64,000 bases of DNA from Paludisphaera rhizosphaerae. Lineage in GTDB: Bacteria > Planctomycetota > Planctomycetia > Isosphaerales > Isosphaeraceae. Below, in pieces: positions 1 through 9,795 of the stretch (its first letter is position 1; each line of letters opens with the position of its first letter). The stretch covers positions 101,918-165,917 of the forward strand of contig NZ_JAALCR010000018.1 of NCBI RefSeq assembly GCF_011065895.1. The letters are read 5' to 3'. Made by a program: the position numbers and the translations under genes. The notes beneath the pieces were generated by a model. That model ran no database searches, was not told where the DNA came from, and was given only the letters and a program-made list of their open reading frames with translations.

Positions 1-105
1 ATCGCCGCCGAGCTCAAGGTCACAGCCTCTCAAGCTCGTTCCCAATTCTCGAGCGCCCGGTCTGTGCTCGCCGATTGGCTGCGGGCCTACAGCGACGACC
101 TCTGA
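1..105 (+). CDS. ECF-type RNA polymerase sigma factor, C-terminal fragment (cut by window edge)
   Basis: Only the last 34 codons are in the window; the frame is open from the first base and stops at TGA 103-105. The residues IAAELKVTASQARSQFSSAR resemble the helix-turn-helix of sigma region 4 (promoter -35 recognition), where a typical planctomycete sigma reads IAAEL-x-V-S-x-x-x-VRSR-x-x-RAR. The tail ends in a Trp-Leu-Arg stretch. The following sulfatase gene is in the same direction. The gene body lies upstream of the window, so the assignment rests on a short stretch. Confidence 0.55.
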   Translation: MAAELKVTASQARSQFSSARSVLADWLRAYSDDL

Positions 106-266
106 AATCCTCGGACGACCGAGATCGGGGATGGAAGAAGTCGGAGCTGAGGCCTACGTCCCGGGAGAGTCCGCGGTAAACTGACCGTCGTCCCTGCGAA
201 CTCATGAATCTTTCCAGAGACTCGCTCCCTCGGGCTCCTCCCGCAGTCCTCTCCAAAAGCGGCACC

Positions 267-1772
267 ATGAAGCGTCCATCGGCCCTCGTCCTCGCAAGCG
301 TTCTGGCGTTCACCGCGTCGCACCACCGCGCGAACGCCGAGGACCATCCCAACATCGTCTTCATCCTGGCCGACGACCTGGGGTGGAACGACACCACGAT
401 CAACGGCGAGAGCCAGTTCTACGAGACCCCCAACATCCAGCGGCTGGCGGATCGGGGGATTCGGTTCACCAACGCCTACGTCGCCAACCCGCTCTGCTCG
501 CCGACGCGCGCCAGCATTCTCACCGGGCTGTATCCCGGGCGGGTCGGGATCACGGCTCCCAACTGCCATCTCCCGGCGGTGCGTTTGAACCCCGTCAGTC
601 AGCCGACGGCGCCTCCCGATCAGAAGGCGCTTCCCCAGATCAGCGCGACCCGGCTGAAGACGACGTACCCCAGCCTGGCGAAGACGCTGAAGCAGGCGGG
701 ATACGCCACGGGACACTTCGGCAAGTGGCATCTGGGTCGGCCCCCCTATTCGGCGCTCGAGCAGGGGTTCGACGTGGATCTGCCGCATGCGCCGATCCCC
801 GGTCCGGGCCCCAGCTATCTCGGCCCCTGGCCCTTCTGGCCCGACAAGGGAGCGGAGGGAGAGCACATCGAGGACAGGATGGCCAAGGAGGCCTCCGCGT
901 TCATCCGCGAGCACAAGGACGGGCCGTTCTTCCTGAACTACTGGGCGTTCTCCGTCCACAGTCCGTGGACGCCCAAGCCGGACCTGGTCAAGAAGTACGA
1001 GGCCAAGGCGGCCAAGCTCCCTCCCGGCGAGCGCCGGCGGAACCCGATCTACGCCGCGATGATCGAGAGCCTGGACGACGCCGTCGGCGTGTTGCTGGAG
1101 ACGCTGGACGAACTCAAGATCGCCGACCGGACGATCATCGTCTTCACCGGCGACAACGGCGGCGTGAACTGGTTGGACCTCAAGTGGCCCCAGATGTTCG
1201 GCCTGAAGACTCCGCCCACGTCCAACGCCCCGCTTCGCGGCGGCAAGGCGTGCCTCTACGAAGGGGGCACGCGTGAGCCCACGGCCGTCGTCTGGCCGGG
1301 ACGGATCGCCCCAGGAACCGTCACCGACGCCATCCTGTCCAGCGTCGACTGGCATCCCACGCTGCTGGAGATGGCCGGGCTCAAACCGCTGGAGGGCCAG
1401 AAGCTCGACGGGATCTCCCAGGTGTCGACCCTCCTGGGCAAGGGCCCCGTCCGGGAGGTCGCCTACTGCTTCTTCCCCCACTTCCTGGGTCACGGCGGCG
1501 GCGACCCGCGTTTCGACCTCCTCGCCTGCGTCCCCGGGACGTGGGTCCGCAAGGGAGACTGGAAGCTGATCCGCTTCCACCACGACAACGACGACCAGAC
1601 CGACCGATTCGAGCTGTACAACCTCAAGGACGACCTCGGCGAAACCAGGAACCTCGCCGCCGACCGCCCCGACCTCGTCAAGGAGCTGGACGCCCTCATC
1701 GATCGCCACCTCGAAGACATCGGCGCGATTGTCCCGCCCAGGAACCCGGCCTACAAGCCGAAGGGGTCGTAA
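267..1772 (+). CDS. Secreted sulfatase (formylglycine-dependent arylsulfatase family)
   Basis: Hydrolyses sulfate esters, probably on polysaccharides, outside the cytoplasm. The ATG at 267 is preferred over the in-frame ATG at 204 because it begins directly with a signal peptide (MKRPSALVLASVLAFTA...NAED), giving 501 aa, normal for the family. Visible motifs: metal-binding FILADDLGW (Asp36-Asp37), the sulfatase signature CSPTRASILTG whose Cys77 is the formylglycine precursor, FGKWHLG, and the FTGDNGG metal-ligand motif in the middle. The anaerobic or aerobic formylglycine-generating enzyme needed for maturation is not in this window. It follows a sigma-factor fragment and precedes a Ser/Thr kinase on the same strand. 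The natural substrate cannot be read from the sequence. Confidence 0.93.
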   Translation: MKRPSALVLASVLAFTASHHRANAEDHPNIVFILADDLGWNDTTINGESQFYETPNIQRLADRGIRFTNAYVANPLCSPTRASILTGLYPGRVGITAPNCHLPAVRLNPVSQPTAPPDQKALPQISATRLKTTYPSLAKTLKQAGYATGHFGKWHLGRPPYSALEQGFDVDLPHAPIPGPGPSYLGPWPFWPDKGAEGEHIEDRMAKEASAFIREHKDGPFFLNYWAFSVHSPWTPKPDLVKKYEAKAAKLPPGERRRNPIYAAMIESLDDAVGVLLETLDELKIADRTIIVFTGDNGGVNWLDLKWPQMFGLKTPPTSNAPLRGGKACLYEGGTREPTAVVWPGRIAPGTVTDAILSSVDWHPTLLEMAGLKPLEGQKLDGISQVSTLLGKGPVREVAYCFFPHFLGHGGGDPRFDLLACVPGTWVRKGDWKLIRFHHDNDDQTDRFELYNLKDDLGETRNLAADRPDLVKELDALIDRHLEDIGAIVPPRNPAYKPKGS

Positions 1773-1940
1773 CGACTCTCCAAGAAGGATCGCGACTCCG
1801 CCGAGCCCTCGCCGCCGAGGGAATCGCGCGGATGGTGCGTCGATTTCGGAGTTTTTTCCTGCGACAATCCCACCGTGGGGGCCCCGTCGCCCCTCGCCTC
1901 CCTCGAGTCCGAAGCTGTTCCGAGGAGCCCACCGTTGAAC

Positions 1941-4900
1941 ATGGGATCGATCCCTTGCGCTCGATGTGGAGTGATGTGCTCACCGGCGGATACAACAGAC
2001 GGGCTCTGCTCGGATTGCCGGATGAAGCGTCGGCACGGGCCGGAGACGGAGCTCGATGAAGAGACGATCCCCGGCCCGTCGAGCGATGCCGGCCAGGAAC
2101 CGACCGATCGGATGGGGCCGGACGAGACGTCGACGCCTCAGCCGGACGGCGCGGTCGAGGACGACAGCACGACCCTGCCGCCGGACGGCCTCACGGTGAG
2201 CGCCGGGGCTGGGGCCAAGGCCCCGGTCGACCTTGGACGAGGGACCACGGTCCATTACTTCGGCGACTACGAGATCCTGAAGGAACTGGGTCGCGGCGGG
2301 ATGGGGGTGGTCTACAAGGCCAGGCAGCTCAGCCTCAATCGGGCCGTCGCGTTGAAGGTCGTCAAGGCCGGGGTTCTGGCGGACGACGAGGAACGCCGCC
2401 GATTCCAGAATGAGGCGGAGGCCGTCGCGCTGCTCGATCACGTCGGGATCGTTCCGGTCCACGAGGTCGGCGAGCACGAGGGGAAGCCGTACCTTTCGAT
2501 GAAACTCATCGAGGGGGGCAACCTGACGGCAAGCCTCGCCAGGTACAAGCAGGACCCTCGCGCAGCCGCCGCTCTGACCGCCGAGATCGCCGAGGCCGTC
2601 CACCACGCCCATATGCGCGGGATTTTGCACCGCGACCTGAAGCCCGCGAACATCCTGCTCGACGCCGGGGGCCACCCCCACGTCACGGACTTCGGGCTCG
2701 CCAAGCGCGTCGAGGAGGACCTCGAACTGACCGCGAGCGGCGCGATCCTCGGGACGCCGTCCTACATGAGCCCGGAACAGGCCTCGGGTCGCCGAGGCGC
2801 GATCACGACGGCGTCCGACGTTTACGGCCTGGGGGCGATCCTCTACGCGCTCCTCTCCGGCAAGGCGCCGTTCGGCGGCGGGAGCGTCGTGGAGACCATC
2901 GACGCGGTCAGGAATCAGCCGCCAGTCCCTCCGCGTCGGGCGAACCCCGACGTCCCCCGCGACCTCGAAACGATCTGCTTGAAATGCCTGGAGAAAGACG
3001 CGCGACGAAGGTACTCCTCGGCGTCCGCCCTGGCGGACGACCTGAAAGCCTGGCTGGAATCCCGGCCGATCTCGGCCCGCCCCGTCGGCGCCTTCGAGAA
3101 GCTGCGACTCTGGTGCAGGCGGAACCCGGCCGTGGCGGCGTCAGCGGCGGCGGTCGTCATGGCGCTCGTCCTGGGGACGGGGTCGGTGATCGCCGTACAG
3201 ACCCGGGCGAACGGCCTGCTGGAGAAGAAGAACCTCGACCTTCAGGCGTCGAATGCGGAACTCGACAAACAGCGGCTCCGCGCCGTCTCGGCTGAGGCCG
3301 AGGAACGCCGCCGCGCCGCGGAGGTCCAGGAGACCGCGGACTTCCAGTCGAAGATGCTCGCCCAGGTCGATCCCGCCCAGGCCGGCCTGAACCTCTCCCA
3401 AGACGTGAGAGCCCGGTTCGTGGAGGCCCTAGCGAAGGCGGAGACCTCCGACGTTGAGCGGGCGCGGCAGGAAGAGGCCTTCGTCAACGCCTGGAGCCGG
3501 GTCAACTCCACCGACGCCGCCCGCACCCTGATCGACGGCGCCATTCTCAAGCCGGCCGCCGAGGCGATCGACGTCCAGTTCAAGGACAGGCCCTTAATCG
3601 CCGCCACGCTGCGGCAGACTCTGGGAGAGCGATACGAAGACCTCGGCGACTACGAGGCCGCGGCCCTCCAGATGAAAGCCGCGATCGACGCCAGACGACG
3701 AACGCTTGGGGACGACCACCCGGAGACGCTCGAGGCGATGGTCGAATTGGGTCGCATACTCACGTCGCAGGACAAATACGACGAGTCGTCGCGGCTCTTG
3801 AAGCAGGCCATGGATACGGGCCGAAAAGTCCTCGGCGACGATCATCGCACGACCCTGAGCGCCACCCACGGCATGGGGGTCGTGCTCAGCAAGCAAGGGC
3901 GATGGGACGAGGCGGCCTCGCTTTTGAGCGAGGCCTACGAGCGACGTCTACGGCTGTTCGGAGAAGACGACCGCGACACGTTGACGGCGATCGCCTCGAT
4001 GGGAGACATCCTCAAGGCGCAGAGCAAGCTGAACGAGTCGCTGCCCTACCTCAGACGGGCGGTCGACGGGAGGCGGAAGGTCCTGGGCCCGGACGCCGAC
4101 GCCACGCTGAACTCCCTGAATAACCTGGGCACGCTGTACGTCGACCTGAAACGGCACGCGGAGGCCGTCGCGTGCTTTCGCGAAGTGTGCGACAAACGGC
4201 GCGTCCTGCTCGGCGCGGTCCATCCCCGGACCATGAACGCCCTCCGAAACCTCGCCGGAGCCCTCTCCCGCGAAGGGAACGACGCGGAGGCCGAATCCCT
4301 GATGCGTGAGGCGCTCGCCGACGACCGCCGGATCCTCGGGGACGATCACCTGTCCACGCTCGTGTCGCTGAACAACCTCGGCGCGTTCCTGCTCGAAAAG
4401 AACAGACCGGACGACGCCGAGCCGTTCTGCCGCGAGTCGCTGGAGAAAAATCGGCGAATCCTCGGCCCCAACCACCCCAGGACCCTGGTCGCGACGAACG
4501 TGATGGGCTACGTCTACTCGCGAAAGAAGCGGCCCGCCGACGCCGAGCCCTTGCTGCGCGAAGCCATCGAGATCAGCCGACGCATCAACGGGGAAAATCA
4601 TCAAGACACCCTCGTATTCATCCAGAACCTCGGAACGTCGATCATGGATCAGAAGAAGCCGGCCGAGGCCGAGCCGGCGTTCCGCACTGTCGCCGAGAAA
4701 GCCTCCGCGGCGCTCGGCGATCGACATCCGCTCGTCGTCGGCGCCAGGACCAATCTGGCGCGCGTCCTCCTCGACCAAAAGAAGTTCGCCGAGGCGGTCG
4801 AGGTCCTGGCGTCCAGCGAGAAGACGGCCCGTGCGATCGGCGGTCGAGAGGGAGATCGATCGCTCGCCATGACCCTGCAGCGGTTGGGGACGGCTCGAAT

Positions 4901-5135
4901 CGGCCTCCACGAATTCGAGAGGGCGGAAGCGACCCTCCTCGAAGCCCACGGCGTCGTCCTCAGGATGCGAGCCGCCGGCGTCGCCGACTCGCGCAACTGC
5001 GAACGGACGCTCGTGCAGCTCTACACCGACTGGGACGCCGCCAAACCGGGGAACGGTTACGACGCGAAGGCCGCCGAGTGGAAGAAGAAACTCGAAGAAC
5101 CGGCGTCGCCGTCCCCCACTCCCAAGGCGAGCTGA
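1941..5135 (+). CDS. Membrane-anchored Ser/Thr protein kinase with N-terminal zinc ribbon and C-terminal TPR array
   Basis: Signal-transduction kinase of about 1064 aa. From the ATG at 1941 the order is: a four-cysteine zinc-ribbon (CARCG...CSDC, residues 5-30), an acidic linker, a Hanks-type kinase domain (about 105-385) with glycine loop [11 protein letters not shown], catalytic Lys in [23 protein letters not shown] and [11 protein letters not shown], then one transmembrane helix (about 393-416), a coiled coil, and roughly ten TPR units of kinesin-light-chain type with repeated [12 protein letters not shown] cores (about 550-1010). All kinase motifs are intact, so activity is expected. The kinase is predicted cytoplasmic and the TPR array on the other side of the membrane (inference from the single helix). 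An upstream in-frame GTG at 1875 would add a low-complexity leader; the zinc ribbon marks 1941 as the better start. Confidence 0.93.
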   Translation: MGSIPCARCGVMCSPADTTDGLCSDCRMKRRHGPETELDEETIPGPSSDAGQEPTDRMGPDETSTPQPDGAVEDDSTTLPPDGLTVSAGAGAKAPVDLGRGTTVHYFGDYEILKELGRGGMGVVYKARQLSLNRAVALKVVKAGVLADDEERRRFQNEAEAVALLDHVGIVPVHEVGEHEGKPYLSMKLIEGGNLTASLARYKQDPRAAAALTAEIAEAVHHAHMRGILHRDLKPANILLDAGGHPHVTDFGLAKRVEEDLELTASGAILGTPSYMSPEQASGRRGAITTASDVYGLGAILYALLSGKAPFGGGSVVETIDAVRNQPPVPPRRANPDVPRDLETICLKCLEKDARRRYSSASALADDLKAWLESRPISARPVGAFEKLRLWCRRNPAVAASAAAVVMALVLGTGSVIAVQTRANGLLEKKNLDLQASNAELDKQRLRAVSAEAEERRRAAEVQETADFQSKMLAQVDPAQAGLNLSQDVRARFVEALAKAETSDVERARQEEAFVNAWSRVNSTDAARTLIDGAILKPAAEAIDVQFKDRPLIAATLRQTLGERYEDLGDYEAAALQMKAAIDARRRTLGDDHPETLEAMVELGRILTSQDKYDESSRLLKQAMDTGRKVLGDDHRTTLSATHGMGVVLSKQGRWDEAASLLSEAYERRLRLFGEDDRDTLTAIASMGDILKAQSKLNESLPYLRRAVDGRRKVLGPDADATLNSLNNLGTLYVDLKRHAEAVACFREVCDKRRVLLGAVHPRTMNALRNLAGALSREGNDAEAESLMREALADDRRILGDDHLSTLVSLNNLGAFLLEKNRPDDAEPFCRESLEKNRRILGPNHPRTLVATNVMGYVYSRKKRPADAEPLLREAIEISRRINGENHQDTLVFIQNLGTSIMDQKKPAEAEPAFRTVAEKASAALGDRHPLVVGARTNLARVLLDQKKFAEAVEVLASSEKTARAIGGREGDRSLAMTLQRLGTARIGLHEFERAEATLLEAHGVVLRMRAAGVADSRNCERTLVQLYTDWDAAKPGNGYDAKAAEWKKKLEEPASPSPTPKAS

Positions 5136-5263
5136 CGGCTTCCGGAGCCGGTCGAGACGTCCCATTTCGGCCGATGACGTCCTCGGCCCGTTTGACAGGG
5201 TTGGCGGTTCTGGGGTGCAATCGGATCCACCAGGGCCGTCTTGTTCCCGCTCCGGAGCCTTCG

Positions 5264-6076
5264 ATGTTCAGGATTCGTCGTTTCATCGCCGCGATTCTCG
5301 TCGGCGTGGTTTCTTTGCAGTCTGCGCCGCAGGCGTTCGCCTGGGGGCGGGTCGGGCATCGGGTGATTGGGAGGGGGGTGGAGGCCCGGCTCTCGCCGAA
5401 GGCGAAGGCTGCGGTGGCGGCGCTGCTTGCTCCGGGCGAGACGCTCGCGGACGCCTCGGTCTGGGCGGACGAGCACAAACGCGAGCTGCCGCAGACGGCC
5501 TCGTGGCACTACATCGACGTTCCACTGGACGAGCCCCGCTACGACGCCCGGTTCTCGGGCGAGGATCCGGCGAAGGGGTGCATCGTCGCCAAGATCCGCG
5601 AAGAGATCGCCGTCATGAAAGATCCCGGCCGGTCGATCGACGAGCGTCGGATCGCCTTCCGATTCGTCGTGCACCTGGTCCAGGATCTGCACATGCCGAT
5701 GCACGTCGGCGACAACAGCGACAAGGGAGGGAACCTCACCCAGGTCCAGTTCTTCGGCGAAGGGTCGAACCTCCACCGCGTCTGGGACTTCGAGATGATC
5801 GAGCGCGACGGCGCGACCGAGGAGGCGTGGCTCGCCATCCTCGCCAAGGAGCCCGCGGCCGAGGCAGACGCCGCCGGCTCGCTTGAGGACTGGGCCACCG
5901 AAAGCCTGCTCGCCGCCCGCGCCGCGTACCAGGCGCCCGGCACGACCCAGCGAATGAAGTCGGGGGCCAAACTCGCCGAGGCCTACCTCGAAGCCAACCG
6001 CCCCGTCGTCCGTCGTCGCCTTCACCTGGCCACCGTTCGGCTCGCCCGGGTTCTGAACGAGGCGTTCGGGGGGTGA
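5264..6076 (+). CDS. Secreted S1/P1-family zinc nuclease
   Basis: Single-strand-specific nuclease/3'-nucleotidase family, 270 aa. The ATG at 5264 opens a signal peptide (MFRIRRFIAAILVGVVSLQS) ending in AFA, so the mature protein starts with Trp of WGRVGHR; in this family the free N-terminal Trp and the following His bind the zinc cluster. Further ligands are visible: WADEHK, WHYIDVP, HLVQDLHMPMHVG (H-x3-D-x-H) and NLHRVWD. Length and motif order match P1 nuclease. It is likely exported and used to scavenge phosphate and nucleosides from nucleic acids (family knowledge). An in-frame start at 5078 overlaps the kinase gene and would hide the signal peptide, so it is disfavoured. Confidence 0.93.
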   Translation: MFRIRRFIAAILVGVVSLQSAPQAFAWGRVGHRVIGRGVEARLSPKAKAAVAALLAPGETLADASVWADEHKRELPQTASWHYIDVPLDEPRYDARFSGEDPAKGCIVAKIREEIAVMKDPGRSIDERRIAFRFVVHLVQDLHMPMHVGDNSDKGGNLTQVQFFGEGSNLHRVWDFEMIERDGATEEAWLAILAKEPAAEADAAGSLEDWATESLLAARAAYQAPGTTQRMKSGAKLAEAYLEANRPVVRRRLHLATVRLARVLNEAFGG

Positions 6077-6189
6077 GCCGAATCAGGGAGGGGGTGGATT
6101 TCCAAACCGTCGACAGCCCAAAATAGATAAGTCCGAGAACGGAGATTGAAGGTCGTGGAAGTCGGAGGGCGTGCGGGTCGCGATCCTAT

Positions 6190-6720
6190 CCATAACGGCC
6201 TTCCCCCCTCGCGGGGGAAGGTGGCCCGAAGGGCAATACTGTTCGGCACGACTTGCATAGAAGCCATCGGAGGCGATTGCCTCCCTTCTCCCCTGGTGGG
6301 AGAAGGTGCCCCGTAGGGGCGGATGAGGGGGGTCATAACCGTCGGCGGACGTTGGGATCCCCCTCATCCGACCTTCGGCCACCTTCTCCCACCAGGGGAG
6401 AAGGGAGGTTTCCATCGCTTCTTCTGAAGCTCAATTCCCGTGCCGAACAGTATTGGCCCGAAGGGCCGGATGAGGGGGGATCGGCGTCGCATCAAGAGCC
6501 AGCCGCCTGGGTGCCATGGCCACACTTGTGTGGCCATGCGATCGGCGACGGTCGCGCTGGCTTCCCACACCGGTTCATGGCCACGCAAGCGTGGCCATGG
6601 CACCCGGAGTCACCTTGTGAACCAGTCGCCGGAGTGCATCCAACGGCGGTCGTCCCCCTCATCTGATCGCTTCGCGATCTGTCTTCCCCCGCGAGGGGGG
6701 AAGACTGTAATCCTCTTCGA
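6190..6720. mobile_element. Family 1 palindromic element interrupted by another element (nested insertion)
   Basis: This non-coding stretch between the nuclease and the DUF1501 gene carries a two-armed palindromic element. The left arm runs to 6234 (CATAACGGCC, a CCCCC...GGGGG hairpin, GGCCCGAAGGGC). It resumes at 6455 with GGCCCGAAGGGCCGGATGAG and ends around 6710 with an inverted CCCCCTCATC and CTTCCCCC...GGGGGAAG arm. An uninterrupted copy of the same family is at 56572-56745, which shows what the pre-insertion state looked like. A family 4 GGCCACGC-AAGCGTGGCC hairpin region lies inside it at 6512-6604. Confidence 0.8.
6235..6454. mobile_element. 220-bp MITE-like element with 16-bp terminal inverted repeats and 12-bp target duplication
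   Basis: The element begins AATACTGTTCGGCACG (6235-6250) and ends with its exact reverse complement (6439-6454). The sequence GGCCCGAAGGGC directly flanks both sides (6223-6234 and 6455-6466), as expected of a target-site duplication. Inside is a second inverted repeat (family 3: CCTCCCTTCTCCCC...GGGGAGAAGGGAGG, 6279-6412). It has no coding capacity, so it would depend on a transposase encoded elsewhere (inference). The target is itself a palindrome within a family 1 element. Confidence 0.8.
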
Positions 6721-6771
6721 CACGCTCAATCCAAACCGGTCGACGCCCTCTCCCGCTACCGGAGCCCCGCC

Positions 6772-8244
6772 ATGAATCCCCTCGAAGAATACGCCCTGTC
6801 CGAAACGCGTCGGCAGTTCTTCCGTCGGGGGGGCAACGCCGTGGGATGGGCGGCGTTGGCGGCGCTGCTGGGTCGGGAGGGCCGTGTGCTGGGGGGCGAC
6901 GTCCTGGCAAAGCCCGCGGCGCACGTGCCGCCGATCCCGACGCACTTCGCGCCCAAGGCGAAGCGGGTCGTCTATCTGCACATGGTGGGCGGGCCTTCGC
7001 AGATGGACCTCTTCGACTACAAGCCGAAGATGGACGCGATGTACGACAAGGACCTGCCCGAGTCCATCCGCAACGGCCAGCGTCTGACCACCATGACCAG
7101 CGGCCAGGCCCGGTTCCCGATCGCGCCGTCGAAGTACAAATTCCAGCAGCACGGCGAGAGCGGCATGTGGGTCAGCGAGATGCTCCCCTATACCGCGAAG
7201 ATGGTCGACGACCTCTGCTTCATCCGGAGCATGCACACCGAGGCCATCAACCACGAGCCGGCCGTCTCCATGCTCCAGACCGGCAACCAGATCACCGGCC
7301 GCCCCTGCCTGGGCTCGTGGGTCAGCTACGGCCTGGGCTCGCTCAACGAGGACCTCCCCACGTTCGTCGTCCTCGTCGCCCGGCCGACGAATACGGAGCA
7401 GCTCCAGGCGATCTCCGCGCGGCTCTGGTCGTCGGGCTACCTGCCGGGCGAGCACGCCGGGGTCTCGTTCCGCAACGCGGGCGACCCAATCCTTTACATC
7501 AACAACCCGCCGGGCGTCCCCAAGGAGGTCCGGCGCAACACGCTCGACGGCCTCCGGGCCCTCAACGAGATGAACCTCCGGCAGGTCGGCGATCCCGAGA
7601 CCCGCACCCGGATCGAGCAGTACGAGTTGGCCTTCCGCATGCAGGCCAGTGTCCCCGAGCTGACCGATACCAGCGGCGAACCCGAATCAACCTATCAGCT
7701 CTACGGCGAGGACGCCCGCAAGCCCGGATCGTTCGCGAACTCGATCCTGCTGACGCGACGGCTGCTGGAACGCGGCGTCCGCTTCGTGCAGATCTACCAC
7801 AACAACTGGGACCACCACGCCAACGTCGGCGGCCGGATGCCCTTCCAGTGTCGGGACGTCGACCAGCCCTGCCACGGCTTCATCCAGGATTTGAAGCAGC
7901 GCGGGATGTTCGACGACACCCTGGTGATCTGGGGCGGCGAATTCGGCCGCACCATCTACAGCCAGGGGGGGCTCTCGCACGACAACTACGGCCGCGACCA
8001 TCACCCCCGATGCTTCACCATGTGGATGGCCGGGGGCGGCGCCAAGCCGGGAGCCGTGTACGGCGAGACCGACGAGTTCAGCTACAACATCGTCAAGGAC
8101 CCCGTCCACATCCACGACTTCCACGCCACCATCCTGCACCTGCTGGGCTACGACCATGAGCGGTTCACATACCGCTACCAGGGCCTCGACCAGAAGCTGA
8201 CGGGCGTTGAGCCCGCCCACGTGATCAAGGCCCTGTTGGCCTGA
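6772..8244 (+). CDS. DUF1501 domain-containing secreted protein
   Basis: Planctomycete protein family related to the alkaline phosphatase/sulfatase superfamily, 490 aa. The N-terminus [20 protein letters not shown] looks like a twin-arginine type export signal. Family hallmarks follow: [56 protein letters not shown] and a C-terminal [19 protein letters not shown]. Members are usually encoded right after a PSD1-type DUF1549/DUF1553 protein and are thought to work with it. Here the neighbour upstream is only repeats and the PSD1 protein of this window is at 57.8 kb, so the usual pair is split. The biochemical role of the family is not established. Confidence 0.92.
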   Translation: MNPLEEYALSETRRQFFRRGGNAVGWAALAALLGREGRVLGGDVLAKPAAHVPPIPTHFAPKAKRVVYLHMVGGPSQMDLFDYKPKMDAMYDKDLPESIRNGQRLTTMTSGQARFPIAPSKYKFQQHGESGMWVSEMLPYTAKMVDDLCFIRSMHTEAINHEPAVSMLQTGNQITGRPCLGSWVSYGLGSLNEDLPTFVVLVARPTNTEQLQAISARLWSSGYLPGEHAGVSFRNAGDPILYINNPPGVPKEVRRNTLDGLRALNEMNLRQVGDPETRTRIEQYELAFRMQASVPELTDTSGEPESTYQLYGEDARKPGSFANSILLTRRLLERGVRFVQIYHNNWDHHANVGGRMPFQCRDVDQPCHGFIQDLKQRGMFDDTLVIWGGEFGRTIYSQGGLSHDNYGRDHHPRCFTMWMAGGGAKPGAVYGETDEFSYNIVKDPVHIHDFHATILHLLGYDHERFTYRYQGLDQKLTGVEPAHVIKALLA

Positions 8245-8313
8245 TTCAGCCCGTGCTCGACACGGCCCTCCGATCGCCGCGTCGAGAGCGCCCATCCTTG
8301 AGGCAACAGCCGC

Positions 8314-9393
8314 TTACTTCGCCTGCGCGGCCGCCGGCGTCTTGGCTCGGGCGAGGTAGTCGGGCAGCAGCGTTTCCAGATCCTTGCGGGCGTCGAGGCT
8401 GGCGAGCCGGCCGTCGGCGTCGATCAGGAGGAGGCGGGGGATGGAGTCGATCCCCAGGCCGGTGACGAGCGAGGCGTCGAAGCCGTCGCCCGGGCAGTAC
8501 TGGGGCCAGGAGATCTCGTTCTTGGCGACGAAGGTCTTGACCTTCTCGCGGCCCTCCGCGCCCTCGTCCAGGCTGACGCCGAGGAACTCGACGCCCTTGT
8601 CCTTGAACTCGGCGTAGAGCTTCTTCATGCGGGGCATCTCGGCGACGCAGGGGCCGCACCAGGTCGCCCAGAAGTCAACCACGACAACCTTCCCCTTGAG
8701 CCCGGCGATCGAGACCGGCTTGCCGGAGACGACGTCGTCGAAACCCAGCTCGAACGGCTTGCCGACGCGGTCCAGCGCGGCGATCGAGGCGACGGCCGCC
8801 TTGGCGGAGGGGTGGTCGGGATAGTCGGCGATCAGGCGATCGAGAAGTTTGCGCTTCACGGCCGGGTCGCCGGTCGTTGAGGCGAAGCCGTTGAGGAGAT
8901 TGGCGCCCATCCGGTCCCTGGGGAAGTCGGCGAGGAACCGCTCGACCTCGGGGAGAGCCGCCTCGGGATCTTCGCGGTGGGACGTGACGGTCGCGATCGC
9001 CCGCATCATCCGGGCGTTCTTGACGAAGCCCGGGGCCTTCTGATTCTCCAGGGCCCGGTCGATCTCGGCGACGGTCGCCGCCGCGGTCGCGGGCGCCATC
9101 ATCGTGTTCGTCCAACGGCCGACGAGCATCTCAGGGAGCCGTTCGTTCTTCGGGTCGGCGTTGAGCAGCTCCAGAGCGAGCTCGCCCTTGCAGAGAGCGG
9201 CCTTGCCGTAGGCCTCGCGAAAGGCGCGAATCTCTTCGGGCGTCTTGACCTTCTGGTCGGGATCGCTGGCGGGGAAAACGACGGCGTCGTAATCGGCGAG
9301 GATCGCGGCGGACTTCCGCACGGGTTTTGGGTCGTCGGCGAGAGCAGCCGTCGCGAGCGATGCGGCGGCGATCCAGGCGAGGGCGGCTTTCAT
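8314..9393 (-). CDS. Secreted TlpA/ResA-like thioredoxin-fold protein
   Basis: Extracytoplasmic thiol-disulfide protein, 359 aa. The ATG at 9393 opens a signal peptide (MKAALAWIAAASLATAALA). Residues about 25-220 form a helical region with spaced Glu/Ala-rich helices of TPR-like character. The C-terminal thioredoxin domain carries the redox motif WATWCGPC, preceded by GKVVVVDFW, and the cis-Pro loop SIPRLLLIDADG. TlpA/ResA proteins keep envelope or cytochrome cysteines reduced; the helical N-terminal extension is common in planctomycete members. It is transcribed convergently with the DUF1501 gene and stands alone. Confidence 0.9.
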   Translation of the reverse strand: MKAALAWIAAASLATAALADDPKPVRKSAAILADYDAVVFPASDPDQKVKTPEEIRAFREAYGKAALCKGELALELLNADPKNERLPEMLVGRWTNTMMAPATAAATVAEIDRALENQKAPGFVKNARMMRAIATVTSHREDPEAALPEVERFLADFPRDRMGANLLNGFASTTGDPAVKRKLLDRLIADYPDHPSAKAAVASIAALDRVGKPFELGFDDVVSGKPVSIAGLKGKVVVVDFWATWCGPCVAEMPRMKKLYAEFKDKGVEFLGVSLDEGAEGREKVKTFVAKNEISWPQYCPGDGFDASLVTGLGIDSIPRLLLIDADGRLASLDARKDLETLLPDYLARAKTPAAAQAK

Positions 9394-9459
9394 CGGGGAG
9401 CGGCTCCGTGAGTGCATCTCAACCTTTACATACAGTGGCGACTACAAGGTTTTGAAGTT

Positions 9460-9766
9460 CCCTCTCCCGCCGGGAGAGGGCAGCCGCGCAGCGGCGGGTG
9501 AGGGTCGTGGTAGTTCGGAGGGCAGGTCGGATGAAATCCGGAACCATAACGGCCTTCCCCCCTTGAGGGGGAAGGTGCCCCGAAGGGGCGGATGAGGGGT
9601 GGAGATCCAGAAGCCTTCGAACTCGGTGCCTCGCTTCAAGCCGACGCCGGTCGTCCCCCTCATCTGACCGCTTCGCGGTCTGTCTTCCCCCTCCGGGGGG
9701 GAAGACGTCCTCGCCTCCAGTCCTATGCTTGCAAGTCCGACGACCCTCTCCCGGCGGGAGAAGGGA
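9460..9766. repeat. Family 2 palindromic element enclosing a family 1 element
   Basis: This gene-free stretch between two minus-strand genes is almost entirely repeat. The outer arms are CCCTCTCCCGCCGGGAGAGGG with GGGTGAGGGTCG (9460-9508) and TCCGACGACCCTCTCCCGG with CGGGAGAAGGG (9738-9766), inverted to each other. Between them (about 9544-9706) is a complete family 1 element starting CCATAACGGCC and ending with a CTTCCCCC...GGGGGAAG arm. The same family 1 then family 2 order recurs inside the coding region near 45.4 kb. Confidence 0.75.
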
Positions 9767-9795
9767 CGATGGCGGCGGCTGGTTGCTGATCGGGC

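Noticed and set aside
87..1709. Long open frame on the minus strand opposite the first sulfatase
   Set aside because: It is an antisense shadow of high-GC codon structure; the plus strand has a signal peptide and complete sulfatase motifs, and the minus frame shows no domain.
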